Part shown: piece by piece, positions 53,571 to 62,639 of the stretch
Numbering within the stretch: the first letter of the stretch is position 1
Layout of the letters: every line of letters begins with the position of its first letter
NCBI GenBank assembly: GCA_965249895.1
Contig: CBDFNC010000005.1
Coordinates: 806,001 to 870,000, forward strand
Direction of reading: 5' to 3'
Length of the DNA stretch: 64,000 nucleotides
From: CBDFNC01 sp965249895
GTDB lineage: Bacteria; Pseudomonadota; Gammaproteobacteria; Enterobacterales; CBDFNC01
Notes under the pieces: generated by a model
Told to the model about the DNA's origin: nothing
Seen by the model: only the letters and a program-made list of their open reading frames with translations
Database searches by the model: none
Translations under genes and position numbers: made by a program

Positions 53571-54644
53571 ATGTGCTCTGTCGAAAAAAACCAGAAACGC
53601 TATTTAATATTACGTCAATTTAATGAACGCATGGCGTTAAGACTATCTAAGAAAGCCTTAATTATTTTAGCCACATTGGTTTTTCTAACTATAAGCACAG
53701 TAATTTTAAGTCTAAATACAGGTAGCTATTACCTGACCACCTCAGAAGTCATCGCGATATTATTTGCAGGTAGTAACGACGTGGCGAATGATAATGTGGT
53801 ATGGCTATTTCGTTTCCCCCGAACCCTGGTGGCTATTTTAGTCGGTATGATGATGGCCCTCTCTGGCGCCGCGCTACAAAACTTAACCCGTAATGGCCTA
53901 GCAGACCCATCTCTAGTGGGCATAAGCCAAGGCGCAGCTTTGGCCGTGGTAGCATCTATTTTTATATTTCCAGAATTAGATCAATCATGGCGCTCGCTAC
54001 TCGCCTTCGCCGGCTCTATTGTTGTCGCTATTGCCATATTACTGCTCAGTTATGAAGGAAACACCAATAAACCGATTAGGTTTATCTTATTAGGGATTGG
54101 TATTTCAGCATTTCTGAGTGCAATAACCACCGCATTTCTTACCTACGGCGAAATTTATAACGCTAGCGCCGCACTAGCTTGGTTAGCCGGTAGTATAGAC
54201 GCCGCCAATTGGTCAGATGTAAAAGTACTGTTTTTCTCCGCCATAATCCTCATCCCTCTTTTACTGATATTAAGCCGCTCTATGGCGGTAATTCGCCTAG
54301 GGGAAGAAGTAGCGATTAGCTTAGGTACTAACATCAAACTTATAAAGTATGCGCTTATCGCCGTTTCTGTTGCCCTAGCAGCGACGGCTACTTCAATTGT
54401 CGGCCCGATTGGGTTTATCGGTTTAATTGCCCCCCATGCGGCAAGAAGAATAATCCATTCCGGTGTCGCAACAAATTTATTACTCACAGCCCTTATTGGC
54501 GCTTTACTATTGGTTATCGCCGACCTAGCAGGCAGAACGATTATTGCTCCAAACCAGATCCCAGCGGGAATATTGACTCAGATTATTGGTGTTCCCCTAT
54601 TCGTTTACTTATTACTTAAACAAAAATCTAGAAGCCATATGTAG
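53571..54644 (+). CDS. Ferric siderophore ABC transporter permease 2 (FecCD family)
   Basis: This 357-residue permease pairs with the previous one. Motifs are RFPRTLVAILVGMMMALSGAALQN, NGLADPSLVGISQGAALAV and GPIGFIGLIAPHAARRI. It begins 2 nt after the first permease. An internal ATG (MALRLSKK, about 53631) would give a more usual N-terminus, since the first 20 residues are polar and not typical. Confidence 0.93.
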   Translation: MCSVEKNQKRYLILRQFNERMALRLSKKALIILATLVFLTISTVILSLNTGSYYLTTSEVIAILFAGSNDVANDNVVWLFRFPRTLVAILVGMMMALSGAALQNLTRNGLADPSLVGISQGAALAVVASIFIFPELDQSWRSLLAFAGSIVVAIAILLLSYEGNTNKPIRFILLGIGISAFLSAITTAFLTYGEIYNASAALAWLAGSIDAANWSDVKVLFFSAIILIPLLLILSRSMAVIRLGEEVAISLGTNIKLIKYALIAVSVALAATATSIVGPIGFIGLIAPHAARRIIHSGVATNLLLTALIGALLLVIADLAGRTIIAPNQIPAGILTQIIGVPLFVYLLLKQKSRSHM

Positions 54645-54686
54645 ATGTAGAAATGACATTTACAAAACCTGATCGTAGGAGAGAAA

Positions 54687-55649
54687 ATGAGAAGGACTAT
54701 AGTTAGAGCTGTTTTTATTGCCGGCATAGCTGCAACAACGTTAATAACTTCTGTGCAAGCTGCCACCCGAGTTTTTACAGATGATTTGGGTCGTGAGGTT
54801 GAAGTGCCTGTTCAGCCTGAAAGAGTGGCTACACTACATGATTCAGTGTTAACTATTCCCTTGCTCGAACTGGGCGTATTTCCTGTGGCTAGTCATGGCC
54901 GTGTCACCAATAAAGATGTTCCTTTCATCCGCGGGAGTAAAGGGTTAACGGGTTATGATTTCGATAATAGTGATATTAAGTTTTTGGGAGGGTCTCCCGT
55001 TGACATCGAAAAAGTAGCGAGTGTTAAACCGGACTTGATTATTACTACCCCTTGGCAAAAAGCTTCTATCGAGCAGTTACAGGCGATAGCCCCAACGATA
55101 GTACTTGATTATACCAAACGTTCAAAAGTAGAAGTATTTGAAGCCCTAGCGGACCTATCTGGTACGCAAGAAAAACTTGAATTGTTGAAAGGTCGCTATG
55201 ATCGGCAGATTGACCGGATTAAACGTATCATTGATACGCAAGCTATTACCGTTAACGTGATCCAGGCTAACAAAGGCAAGGTATTAGTTTGGAATAGTTA
55301 CTTTAATCTAGGCAAAGTACTACGTGATTCTGGCTTTAAGTTTCCCAAGATTGTTAATGATATTAAGCACGGAGAGCGTGCGGAATTCAGTGCGGAAAAA
55401 CTACAGGATCTAGATGCGGATTACTTATTTATCACCTACAGAACAGATAAACTTCGCACGCCTCAAGACGCTATAGATGCGTTTGAGACTGTAGTGCCTT
55501 CCTTTTGTAATTTCTTGAAAGCTTGCCGTGAGGGACGCGTATTAGTAATGCCGCGTGAAGAGGCTTCGAGTAATTCATTTAACGCACTAGGCATCATTGC
55601 CTACAATGTCCTGACCCATATAAGCGGAAAGCCGTATACCAATAAATAG
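54687..55649 (+). CDS. Ferric siderophore periplasmic binding protein
   Basis: This 320-residue exported protein has a signal peptide ending near SVQA/A. The PeripBP_2 fold is visible: TDDLGREVEVPVQPERVATLHDSVLTIPLLELGV, then VKPDLIITTPWQ and LDADYLFITYRT. AGGAGA precedes the ATG. It is the last gene of the transporter operon. The overall order ATPase-permease-permease-binding protein has no receptor gene attached. Confidence 0.92.
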   Translation: MRRTIVRAVFIAGIAATTLITSVQAATRVFTDDLGREVEVPVQPERVATLHDSVLTIPLLELGVFPVASHGRVTNKDVPFIRGSKGLTGYDFDNSDIKFLGGSPVDIEKVASVKPDLIITTPWQKASIEQLQAIAPTIVLDYTKRSKVEVFEALADLSGTQEKLELLKGRYDRQIDRIKRIIDTQAITVNVIQANKGKVLVWNSYFNLGKVLRDSGFKFPKIVNDIKHGERAEFSAEKLQDLDADYLFITYRTDKLRTPQDAIDAFETVVPSFCNFLKACREGRVLVMPREEASSNSFNALGIIAYNVLTHISGKPYTNK

Positions 55650-55656
55650 TAAGACG

Positions 55657-55687
55657 AGCAAGGGTTGGCAGGCTGATCCTTGCTTCG
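55657..55687 (+). terminator. Possible terminator of the siderophore operon
   Basis: A stem AGCAAGG/CCTTGCT with a 14-nt loop lies 7 nt after the last gene. The following sequence is only weakly T-rich. Confidence 0.4.
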
Positions 55688-55786
55688 CTATTTATGCCAG
55701 CAGGTGTATTTAAAGTGAACAGCTGAAAATCTGGTACCTATCAAACCTAAATAACAATTCCAGCAGGATTGGTAGGATCCGAATCC

Positions 55787-55845
55787 ATCTCAGGGATGAG
55801 ATGTTAAATGTATTGATGCGCATTCGGCGACCCTTGCCGGCAACG
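55787..55845 (+). repeat. Dispersed repeat A, copy 3
   Basis: It carries CATCTCAGGGATGAGATGTT, then GATGCGCATTCGGCGACCCTTG, matching copies at 3726 and 13529. The first 18 bases form a short palindrome. Confidence 0.7.
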
Positions 55846-55867
55846 GCCAATATTGTAGCTTCCGGTT

Positions 55868-56405
55868 TTAGCCCGGGTACATTTGCTCTGCTCGCGCTAA
55901 TAAGTGACACTTTTCGCCTTCATCAGTAAGTCCGTTTGCATTCACCAAGACATTTTTTTTGGCACTGGCAACGCCAGCCTGAATAAGGTGCATGACTACT
56001 TTGACATCAGACAGTAGATTGGGATTACCAATCAACGCCAGGCGTTGACCTGCTGGTGTTAACCCAGATATTTGTTCCATCATCAAAGGGGGCTGTGCAG
56101 CACGCTTAAGCGCATCTTGCAAATCATGTTCTGCGGGATGCCTATAGGGCAACATCACCAAATCAAAACCATCGGCATCTTTTTGCACCAGATCTAATAG
56201 CGCCTCGCGAGTTTGCTCAAGCTTGGCGCTCAACGAGATATTTTCTTCTTCAACGCTGGCAAACTTTGCTTTCCCTACAGTTAGGTTGCAAACCATCGCC
56301 AGTAATGCTGCCGGTTACTGCGGCAGCGGCTCCGCCCACTGGGACATGCGAACTACTGGCTAATACTTCGAGATAACCCGATAAACTCTTTTCTTTTACA
56401 GACAT
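55868..56405 (-). pseudogene. Methenyl-THF cyclohydrolase (FTCD_C/FchA type), frameshifted
   Basis: The first part (from ATG 56405: MSVKEKSLSGYLEVLASSSH, then VPVGGAAAAVTGSITG) and the second part (AMVCNLTVGKAKFASVEEEN to the end at 55868) belong to one cyclodeaminase-type cyclohydrolase. They are in different frames, with the shift near 56300-56310. The family acts on methenyl-tetrahydrofolate. The gene is next to a methylene-THF dehydrogenase, so the pathway context fits. As read, it cannot give a full protein. Confidence 0.8.
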
Positions 56406-56413
56406 GACTTACT

Positions 56414-57319
56414 CTACAATTCGAGGGAACTACCAAGGCGAAAATTGCGGTATAAACGTAACGCATTACGCATACACATGGCTACCGTAACCGGGCCCAC
56501 TCTGAGAATGGTTTTGTCTGCGAATTCAGCGACATCATCAGCCAGGTTTTCATAGGTCGAAAAATTAAATGCGATAACTCCGGGTTTTAATTCACCTGCG
56601 TGGACCTTAGAAAAATTGGCACAAGGTACCCCGGTGATCACTATATCCGATTGCGCCAACGCACCTGCTCGAGATATGGATATCTCCTTTGGTTGAGGAG
56701 AGTCGAATAATAAGGGGCCATCCACATCAAAGGAATACACTATTGCACCATCATTAGCCAACATAACCGCCAATGGTCGTCCCACCACTTCGCTACGATT
56801 AAATATCGACACAACTTTTCCCAGTAGCGGTTGAGTGTGGGTAGTTCCGTATGCTCCAGCGGCTTCCAGTAACTTCACAATTGCTAATGGCGTACAAGGT
56901 AGTATTGCCTTACGAACTTTGTCCCCATCTACTGCGAATCGATCATTCGCATAGAGCTTACTAGTCCAATATTGACATAACCCTTCAACGTCTTTACTCG
57001 GATCAACCTGATCACGGATATACACGTCCTGTTCGTTATTAAACAGTGGGTAATAAACAAAGATGCCATGGATTGTATCGTCATCATTAGCATGGGATAT
57101 TGCGGCTTCCAATTCAGCCTTGCGCAATTCACGTAACTCGAAGATCATGCCCATCTCTTCACAGGCGAGTTTTGTATACTGGGCGTACGTATGTGAAGCG
57201 CACCCATCAGTCGACAGAAAGCCAACTATTTTTAACGGTTCGTCCAACTTACTAACTTCATTTTTTATTTCGAGGTGAAACTGGTGGGTAACAACATCTG
57301 GATTAACGATAAAGCTCAT
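56414..57319 (-). CDS. Methylene-tetrahydrofolate dehydrogenase, MTD1-like
   Basis: This 301-residue FolD-superfamily protein resembles the NAD-dependent monofunctional MTD1 type more than bacterial FolD. The Rossmann motif is FNRSEVVGRPLAVMLANDGAIVYSFDVDG, and the folate site region is VGFLSTDGCASHTYAQYTKLACEEMG. The adjacent cyclohydrolase gene would supply the second activity. It is on the same strand, with 8 nt between the genes. Confidence 0.82.
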   Translation of the reverse strand: MSFIVNPDVVTHQFHLEIKNEVSKLDEPLKIVGFLSTDGCASHTYAQYTKLACEEMGMIFELRELRKAELEAAISHANDDDTIHGIFVYYPLFNNEQDVYIRDQVDPSKDVEGLCQYWTSKLYANDRFAVDGDKVRKAILPCTPLAIVKLLEAAGAYGTTHTQPLLGKVVSIFNRSEVVGRPLAVMLANDGAIVYSFDVDGPLLFDSPQPKEISISRAGALAQSDIVITGVPCANFSKVHAGELKPGVIAFNFSTYENLADDVAEFADKTILRVGPVTVAMCMRNALRLYRNFRLGSSLEL

Positions 57320-57788
57320 AGTAACGTCTAAGACCTCAGGGTAACGCTGTCTACCGGCATACAGTATTGTGCCAATTGACTACTGGGTTATTTTTCGGCC
57401 AACGCAAAGTAAGGGCTTGTTTTCTGCGTCCTTGTAGTGTGCCGGGGATAATTTGGTCAAACTCGCCCATCATTCATTTTTTGCTAAGTTGCAACTCGAT
57501 AACGCCACGCTTTAAATTGCAACATCACAAATATAGGTGATGTCAGGCACTATTTCACCCACCACTACGGTTTGTACTGCTGGCACCCTTGTATCCGATT
57601 GGGTAGTCAATTCGACTTTGCCAGCGTCGTTAATCTAAAGTCACACTCAAAAAATTTTAAATTCAAGTGGAATGACTTGGATAAGAGGATATATGAAAGA
57701 TAACCGCCTCACTCAAATAACCAGGCGGTACCTAAAAGAAATGACTTCGTTTCTTCCATTTAAGGGCTAGCATTCTAAAGCTAGTGAA
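57320..57788. other. Intergenic region, no gene seen
   Basis: No gene is supported. A 7-bp stem ACCGCCT/AGGCGGT (57703-57729) lies downstream of the leftward purA copy and may end its transcript. Confidence 0.4.
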
Positions 57789-59045
57789 TTAACGTATTAT
57801 CATTTGCTCACGCTCAGGACCCACAGAAACCATTTTAATCGGCACACCTAACAGTGATTCAATACGCAGTACGTAGTGTTGTGCTGCACTGGGCAAACTA
57901 TCAAATGTACGACAGCCCGAAATGTCTTCGTCCCAACCAGCTAACTGCTCATAAATTGGCCTCAGAGCAGAGGTTTGAGGCCAGATTGGATTCTCCTTGT
58001 GTTCACCTTCATAAGCTACGCAGATCTTCAGATCTTTCATTCCTGTTAGGCAGTCTATCTTGGTCAGAGCGACTTCCGTCGCAGCTTGTAGCTCAACACC
58101 ATTTCGTGTAGCAACTGCATCGAAATAGCCCATGTCACGAGGACGTCCCGTTACCGCCCCATATTCATTTGCGGCTTCACGAAAGTTATCCTGCTCACCC
58201 ATCGCTGTGATCAAGGTGCCTGTCCCAACGGATGAGCTAAATGACTTCGCCACCGCAATGACTCGCTCAGGGCGAAGTGCCGGCAAACCACTACCGATCC
58301 CGGCATAGGCTGCGGTAACGTTAGACGATGTAGTCCACGGATACTCACCATAAACCAGATCGCGGCCAGCCCCCAACTGGGCTTCGAAAAGTAAGTTTTC
58401 GCCTTTTTGCTGCAGCTTCTTAAGCGGCTCGGTGACATTACAAATCGCATCGCGCCAAGGTGCAGAAACCTCCAATAACCATTTGGTCATCTGCTTTGCA
58501 GTTTGCGTAAATTCGAAGGATGGGTAGAGGGCTTTTAATTGGGGTATTTTCCAGTCAAGCAGGAATTGTATACGCTCCAGCAGCACCTCAGGTTGTTTCA
58601 ACCAGCCTACCAGAATTCCCTTTTTCATCACGCGGTCGCCGTAAGCAGGTGCAATCCCCTGACGAGTAGAGCCATAGGCCCCATCACCCAATCGCTCTTC
58701 TTCTAACGTGTCTTCGATGGCATGAAGAGGAAGGCAAAGCGTCGCGCGATCTGAGATGCAGAGATTAACATTAAGGCCAGCCGTTTTAACCTCAACAAGC
58801 TCTTCAGACAAAGGCTCCGGACTGATAACCATGCCAGGTCCTAACACAGCAATACAGTTTGGATTAAACACGCCGCTTGGGAGTTGGTGTAATTTAAACG
58901 TACCAAGGCTGTTGACCACAGTATGGCCTGCATTATTACCCCCCTGAAAACGGATACTGGCAGACACTTGTTCTGCTAAATAATCGACAATACGGCCTTT
59001 CCCTTCATCACCCCAGTTAGCTCCGACAACAACAATAGACGACAT
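57789..59045 (-). CDS. purA: Adenylosuccinate synthetase (paralogue)
   Basis: This 418-residue enzyme links IMP and aspartate using GTP. The P-loop region GANWGDEGKGRIVDYL (Gln of the usual TQWGDEGKG replaced by Asn), the catalytic His in NNAGHTVV, and GAYGSTRQGIAPAYGDR are present. It is divergent in sequence and sits beside one-carbon genes, apart from the usual hflC-purA neighbourhood, so it is probably a second copy. The LysR gene next door reads the other way. Confidence 0.9.
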   Translation of the reverse strand: MSSIVVVGANWGDEGKGRIVDYLAEQVSASIRFQGGNNAGHTVVNSLGTFKLHQLPSGVFNPNCIAVLGPGMVISPEPLSEELVEVKTAGLNVNLCISDRATLCLPLHAIEDTLEEERLGDGAYGSTRQGIAPAYGDRVMKKGILVGWLKQPEVLLERIQFLLDWKIPQLKALYPSFEFTQTAKQMTKWLLEVSAPWRDAICNVTEPLKKLQQKGENLLFEAQLGAGRDLVYGEYPWTTSSNVTAAYAGIGSGLPALRPERVIAVAKSFSSSVGTGTLITAMGEQDNFREAANEYGAVTGRPRDMGYFDAVATRNGVELQAATEVALTKIDCLTGMKDLKICVAYEGEHKENPIWPQTSALRPIYEQLAGWDEDISGCRTFDSLPSAAQHYVLRIESLLGVPIKMVSVGPEREQMIIR

Positions 59046-59083
59046 AACTCAAACTCCTTAAACGCAATGCTTCTATCCTATGC

Positions 59084-59131
59084 CTTATCAAGCTAATAAG
59101 AATAATTAATTATTGTTATTAGCTTGATAAG
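59084..59131. promoter_or_regulatory. 48-bp near-perfect palindrome between purA copy and lysR
   Basis: Arms CTTATCAAGCTAATAA (59084-59099) and complement (59116-59131) flank an inner perfect 14-bp palindrome AATAATTAATTATT; only one G/G pair breaks the symmetry. It is the likely operator for the LysR regulator. Confidence 0.75.
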
Positions 59132-59182
59132 AATTCCATATCTACGTATTTTAATTCCTTCGTTTACTATGGGCGCAAAACC

Positions 59183-60064
59183 ATGTTGGATATCCACTGG
59201 CTTAATACCTTCGCTACGTTAGCTAAATTGCAGCATTTTGGCCGAACAGCAACAGAGCTCCATATGACTCAGCCCAATGTCAGCCTGCATATCAAGCAAT
59301 TGGAGCTAGCCACACAAGTTAAACTCATTGAACGCAGCCCATTTAAGTTAACCCAGGCTGGCCAACGATTGTTGCAAAGTGCCCAGAATACCTTAATGGA
59401 GCTCCAGGTATGTCAGGCGGATCTGAATGCCATAAACGACCTTAGCCAAGGGTCACTCACCATAGCCGCCAGCGATATTATTTCGCGATTACTACTTATC
59501 CCACCGTTCCAATCTTTTAAAAAAGAGTTTCCTGGGATAGATCTGTCGCTGCTTAACACAACCTCTGCTCAGGCGGCCGAATTGGTAAAAAGTGCAAACG
59601 CTGATCTAGGCTTCGTGATAGCGCAGAAAGAAAGTCAGCCACTGCATTTCACAGAACTACAGCAGGTTACCTGGTGCGCGCTCGGTAACGGGTTATCACA
59701 CTGGAAACAAGGGAATGTACACTCGCAAGAAGAACCCACACTTATTCTTTTAGGCCATGATACCCGAACGCGCGAGCTGATTGACTCCGCCCTGCCACGA
59801 CTCGAACTGCCCCACTTCCGTATTATGGAAGTGGGCAGTGTAGATGCACAAATTGATTGGGCTGAAGCGGGATTCGGTATAGCAATTGTGCCCGAATTTT
59901 CACTTCACCCTAAACTAAACCTAAAAACTGAAATGACACGACTAGCAGATTTTCCGCCCACCAGCCTGGGTTATATCGTGAGACAAAACCAAATCCCTTC
60001 TCGCGCCATTAAACAACTATTGCATTGGGTTATTGAAGAAATGACGCGCTCAAGAAACCTGTAA
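59183..60064 (+). CDS. LysR-family transcriptional regulator
   Basis: This 293-residue regulator has an N-terminal winged helix (FGRTATELHMTQPNVSLHIKQLE) and a co-inducer domain (SLTIAASDIISRLLLIP..). It is divergent from purA and the one-carbon genes and probably controls them through the 48-bp palindrome. The inducer is unknown. Confidence 0.93.
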   Translation: MLDIHWLNTFATLAKLQHFGRTATELHMTQPNVSLHIKQLELATQVKLIERSPFKLTQAGQRLLQSAQNTLMELQVCQADLNAINDLSQGSLTIAASDIISRLLLIPPFQSFKKEFPGIDLSLLNTTSAQAAELVKSANADLGFVIAQKESQPLHFTELQQVTWCALGNGLSHWKQGNVHSQEEPTLILLGHDTRTRELIDSALPRLELPHFRIMEVGSVDAQIDWAEAGFGIAIVPEFSLHPKLNLKTEMTRLADFPPTSLGYIVRQNQIPSRAIKQLLHWVIEEMTRSRNL

Positions 60065-60125
60065 ATAACTAAGACAACGAGATGACCGACCACATTATAA
60101 GTATCAATTCTAGAAGGTTAGCGAT

Positions 60126-60677
60126 ATGACTCACAAAGGGAAAATAACCTCCTGGAATGAGGCGAAAGGGTTTAGAAATCAAAGCCGACGGCCGCAGATA
60201 AACCAGCGTGTCGCCTATGACATATCGACTGATAGTCGTGGTCGCCCGTGCGCAACAAACGCCACGATGGCTGGGCCACCAAGGATAAAACGAAAAAATA
60301 TCCCCCTGTCGCTGATAACTGCCGCTTTGTTTCTGGTTATTATTGGTATTTGTACAGTTACCGCTAAAATCCCAGCTGTGTTCCTCGTCGTTTACTTGCT
60401 GGTGAGCCTATTTACATTTGTGCTGTATGCCGTTGATAAATCGGCGGCGAGAAAAGGGGCGTGGCGAATTAAGGAAAACACTCTCCATTTACTATCACTC
60501 GCAGGAGGCTGGCCAGGGGCCCTTATTGCGCAAACAGTCTTCCGACATAAGTCCAAGAAACCGTCTTTTCGCATCGTTTTCTTGGCTACTGTACTCATTA
60601 ATTGCACGGCCTTCATTTGGCTGGCTATTCCCGCCGAATTTGTGAGGTTAGAGTCGTTTATTAGCCGCTTATTATAA
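60126..60677 (+). CDS. DUF1294 membrane protein with shortened cold-shock domain
   Basis: This 183-residue protein has an N-terminal cold-shock-like segment (MTHKGKITSWNEAKGF) that jumps directly to RNQSRRPQINQRVAYDIST. The usual middle with the RNA-binding GFI..VFVHIS strands is missing. Then come two membrane helices and the DUF1294 core (LYAVDKSAARKGAWRIKENTLHLLSLAGGWPGALIAQ). The deletion keeps the frame. Nucleic-acid binding is probably lost. Confidence 0.85.
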   Translation: MTHKGKITSWNEAKGFRNQSRRPQINQRVAYDISTDSRGRPCATNATMAGPPRIKRKNIPLSLITAALFLVIIGICTVTAKIPAVFLVVYLLVSLFTFVLYAVDKSAARKGAWRIKENTLHLLSLAGGWPGALIAQTVFRHKSKKPSFRIVFLATVLINCTAFIWLAIPAEFVRLESFISRLL

Positions 60678-60706
60678 ATTCCACAGGCCGCAAGAGGTGA
60701 ACCGGG

Positions 60707-61618
60707 TTAACGCCGCGCTAAGCCATATTTCCTGACATACCTAGGCTGCATTGTTTCATTACCCAGCAAACCGCCTTGATGAACATACAACCAGGGTAAT
60801 TCCATCGGCTCACTTTCGAGGTGATCCAGCAAAGTTAACCAACCAGCAGGATCGTAGAGCAACTCAAATTCCACCCCTATTTGCTCCTTTAAATCGAGCC
60901 AAACTTGATAGAACTCTGGGTAGAGCTTACCAAAATGGAACTTTTTGCGTGGTGATAGAATCGTAGGAAAAGCGGCATCACCTCCACTCAACATAGAAAA
61001 TTGTTGCTTCAGGTACGCTGAGTCGCCGACGCAAGGACATGTAAAAACATCAAATGGCAGGTGCTTCTGCAAAAAAAGCGATGTGGTGCCGGTACCGGAT
61101 GGTAGAAACACCTTAAGATCTTCAATCTGCTTCGTGTGCGCCCAGATTAATATTTCTTCTGCCAACAGCTTCACCCCCTCTTCCGCATAACCACAGCGGC
61201 CACCTTCCGGGACAAACCAACTTCTCTGCTCATTGGGTAACACGACTTGTTTGAGGTATTGCTCTGCTGCCAGCCCTTCCGCAAGCTCCCGCGTCTCGAT
61301 AATGTTGGCGCCATAACTTAGCGCCGCTCTGTAGTTACCTTTTGGGTTTAGTTTGAGGAAATCAGCAATATGGTCGACATAAAAATCGAGTTTTAGTCCT
61401 TTCATCTTCGCTAATACGGACAGGCTGTACAAAGAATTAGCTTGGGGAGAGCCGTGCCCTATCAGGGTATCGAATCCAGCAAAGTCTTGTCTTAAGAAAG
61501 AATAGAATTTCCGCGCCTTATTTCCGGAAAAGTCGGGATGAAGCAGATCATCCCTTTTAATAAAGAATTCGTGACCAGAAAAGCGCACTCGATCAACAGG
61601 GGACTGCTTAAGCTTCAT
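60707..61618 (-). CDS. ACC deaminase / D-cysteine desulfhydrase-family PLP enzyme
   Basis: This 303-residue fold-type II PLP enzyme has the cofactor Lys in FSGNKARKFY, the substrate loop in GHGSPQANS and the phosphate loop in LPSGTGTTS. The members found in marine gammaproteobacteria are annotated as ACC deaminase/D-cysteine desulfhydrase, but the real substrate is not clear. Start by ATG at 61618. It stands alone. Confidence 0.82.
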   Translation of the reverse strand: MKLKQSPVDRVRFSGHEFFIKRDDLLHPDFSGNKARKFYSFLRQDFAGFDTLIGHGSPQANSLYSLSVLAKMKGLKLDFYVDHIADFLKLNPKGNYRAALSYGANIIETRELAEGLAAEQYLKQVVLPNEQRSWFVPEGGRCGYAEEGVKLLAEEILIWAHTKQIEDLKVFLPSGTGTTSLFLQKHLPFDVFTCPCVGDSAYLKQQFSMLSGGDAAFPTILSPRKKFHFGKLYPEFYQVWLDLKEQIGVEFELLYDPAGWLTLLDHLESEPMELPWLYVHQGGLLGNETMQPRYVRKYGLARR

Positions 61619-61696
61619 TTAACTCAACTGACTAAAAAAGAAAATCCAATTAAACCAGTATTTGCGGCAAAAACACAGAGTCTTACAGCCAGGTAT

Positions 61697-62500
61697 TCAC
61701 TGCTTAGGGGTAACCTGAGTATTTTCAATCTCATGGTATAGCGCTTCAAATTGCTGAGTCAGTTTGTGTTTCGGTGCGTAATGGATCAGCGGTTTTTGCT
61801 CACGGTGAGACTCTCTCATTTTTACCGAGGACGGTAAGTACTGGTCGAGCAGTTTAAATTTCTCCAGTTTTAATTCGGCAATCAAAGCCCTGGGGAGGTT
61901 TGCCTGACTATTAAACTGATTGACCACCACGCCTTCGAACTCTAAGCCTTGGTTATGGTCGGCCTTTAATTCGAGTAAGTTTGCCATAAGGTTATGCAGT
62001 GCTTGTCGGGAGAAGCTGTCACAGTCAAACGGCACCAACACCCTATGTGCAGCTATCAAGGCCGCTTTACTGTAGAAATTGAAATTTGGCGGAGTATCGA
62101 TATAGATACGGTCGAAGTCTTTTGCCAACTCATCTAGCGCATCGCGCAGCTTAAAAATTTTGTACCGGCTTTCCAATTCTTTTTCCAGTGAAGACAGGGC
62201 CGGACTCGAAGGCAATAAATACAGATTTTCGAACGCAGTCTCGCTCACAAACTCTTTGGGTTGCTTAGAAACACTGAACCAACCCACAGTTTGATCGAAC
62301 AATTCAGCGACGGTTCCTACCTTACTGTGCTTTTCATTACCAAATGGGAAATCATATCCCGCGTAATAGCTGGCATTACCCTGGGGATCCAAGTCTACAA
62401 TCAGGGTCTTGTACCCGGCTTTCGCACTAATTGCTGCCAGGTTACAGGTAATACTGGATTTACCTACCCCTCCCTTTTGGTTAAATATGACTCGACGCAT
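61697..62500 (-). CDS. Orphan ParA-family ATPase
   Basis: This 267-residue ATPase has the deviant Walker A NQKGGVGKSS at the very start, LIVDLDPQGNAS and DRIYIDTPPNF. The ATG at 62500 follows AAGGAG; the frame extends to 62584 without similarity. No parB gene or parS site is seen beside it, and there is no phage or plasmid context, so a chromosomal positioning role is likely. Confidence 0.9.
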   Translation of the reverse strand: MRRVIFNQKGGVGKSSITCNLAAISAKAGYKTLIVDLDPQGNASYYAGYDFPFGNEKHSKVGTVAELFDQTVGWFSVSKQPKEFVSETAFENLYLLPSSPALSSLEKELESRYKIFKLRDALDELAKDFDRIYIDTPPNFNFYSKAALIAAHRVLVPFDCDSFSRQALHNLMANLLELKADHNQGLEFEGVVVNQFNSQANLPRALIAELKLEKFKLLDQYLPSSVKMRESHREQKPLIHYAPKHKLTQQFEALYHEIENTQVTPKQ

Positions 62501-62639
62501 CTTTTCTACTCCTTGGCCGCCTGTTGGTTTGTTTGCTACTTGATAGTTAATGAGCTCTTTATTTAATAACACATTTAATATCAAAGCCCCATGTTAGCCG
62601 AGAATATTTTAGAACTGCCTCGCCATTTTAAGTTGTAAT

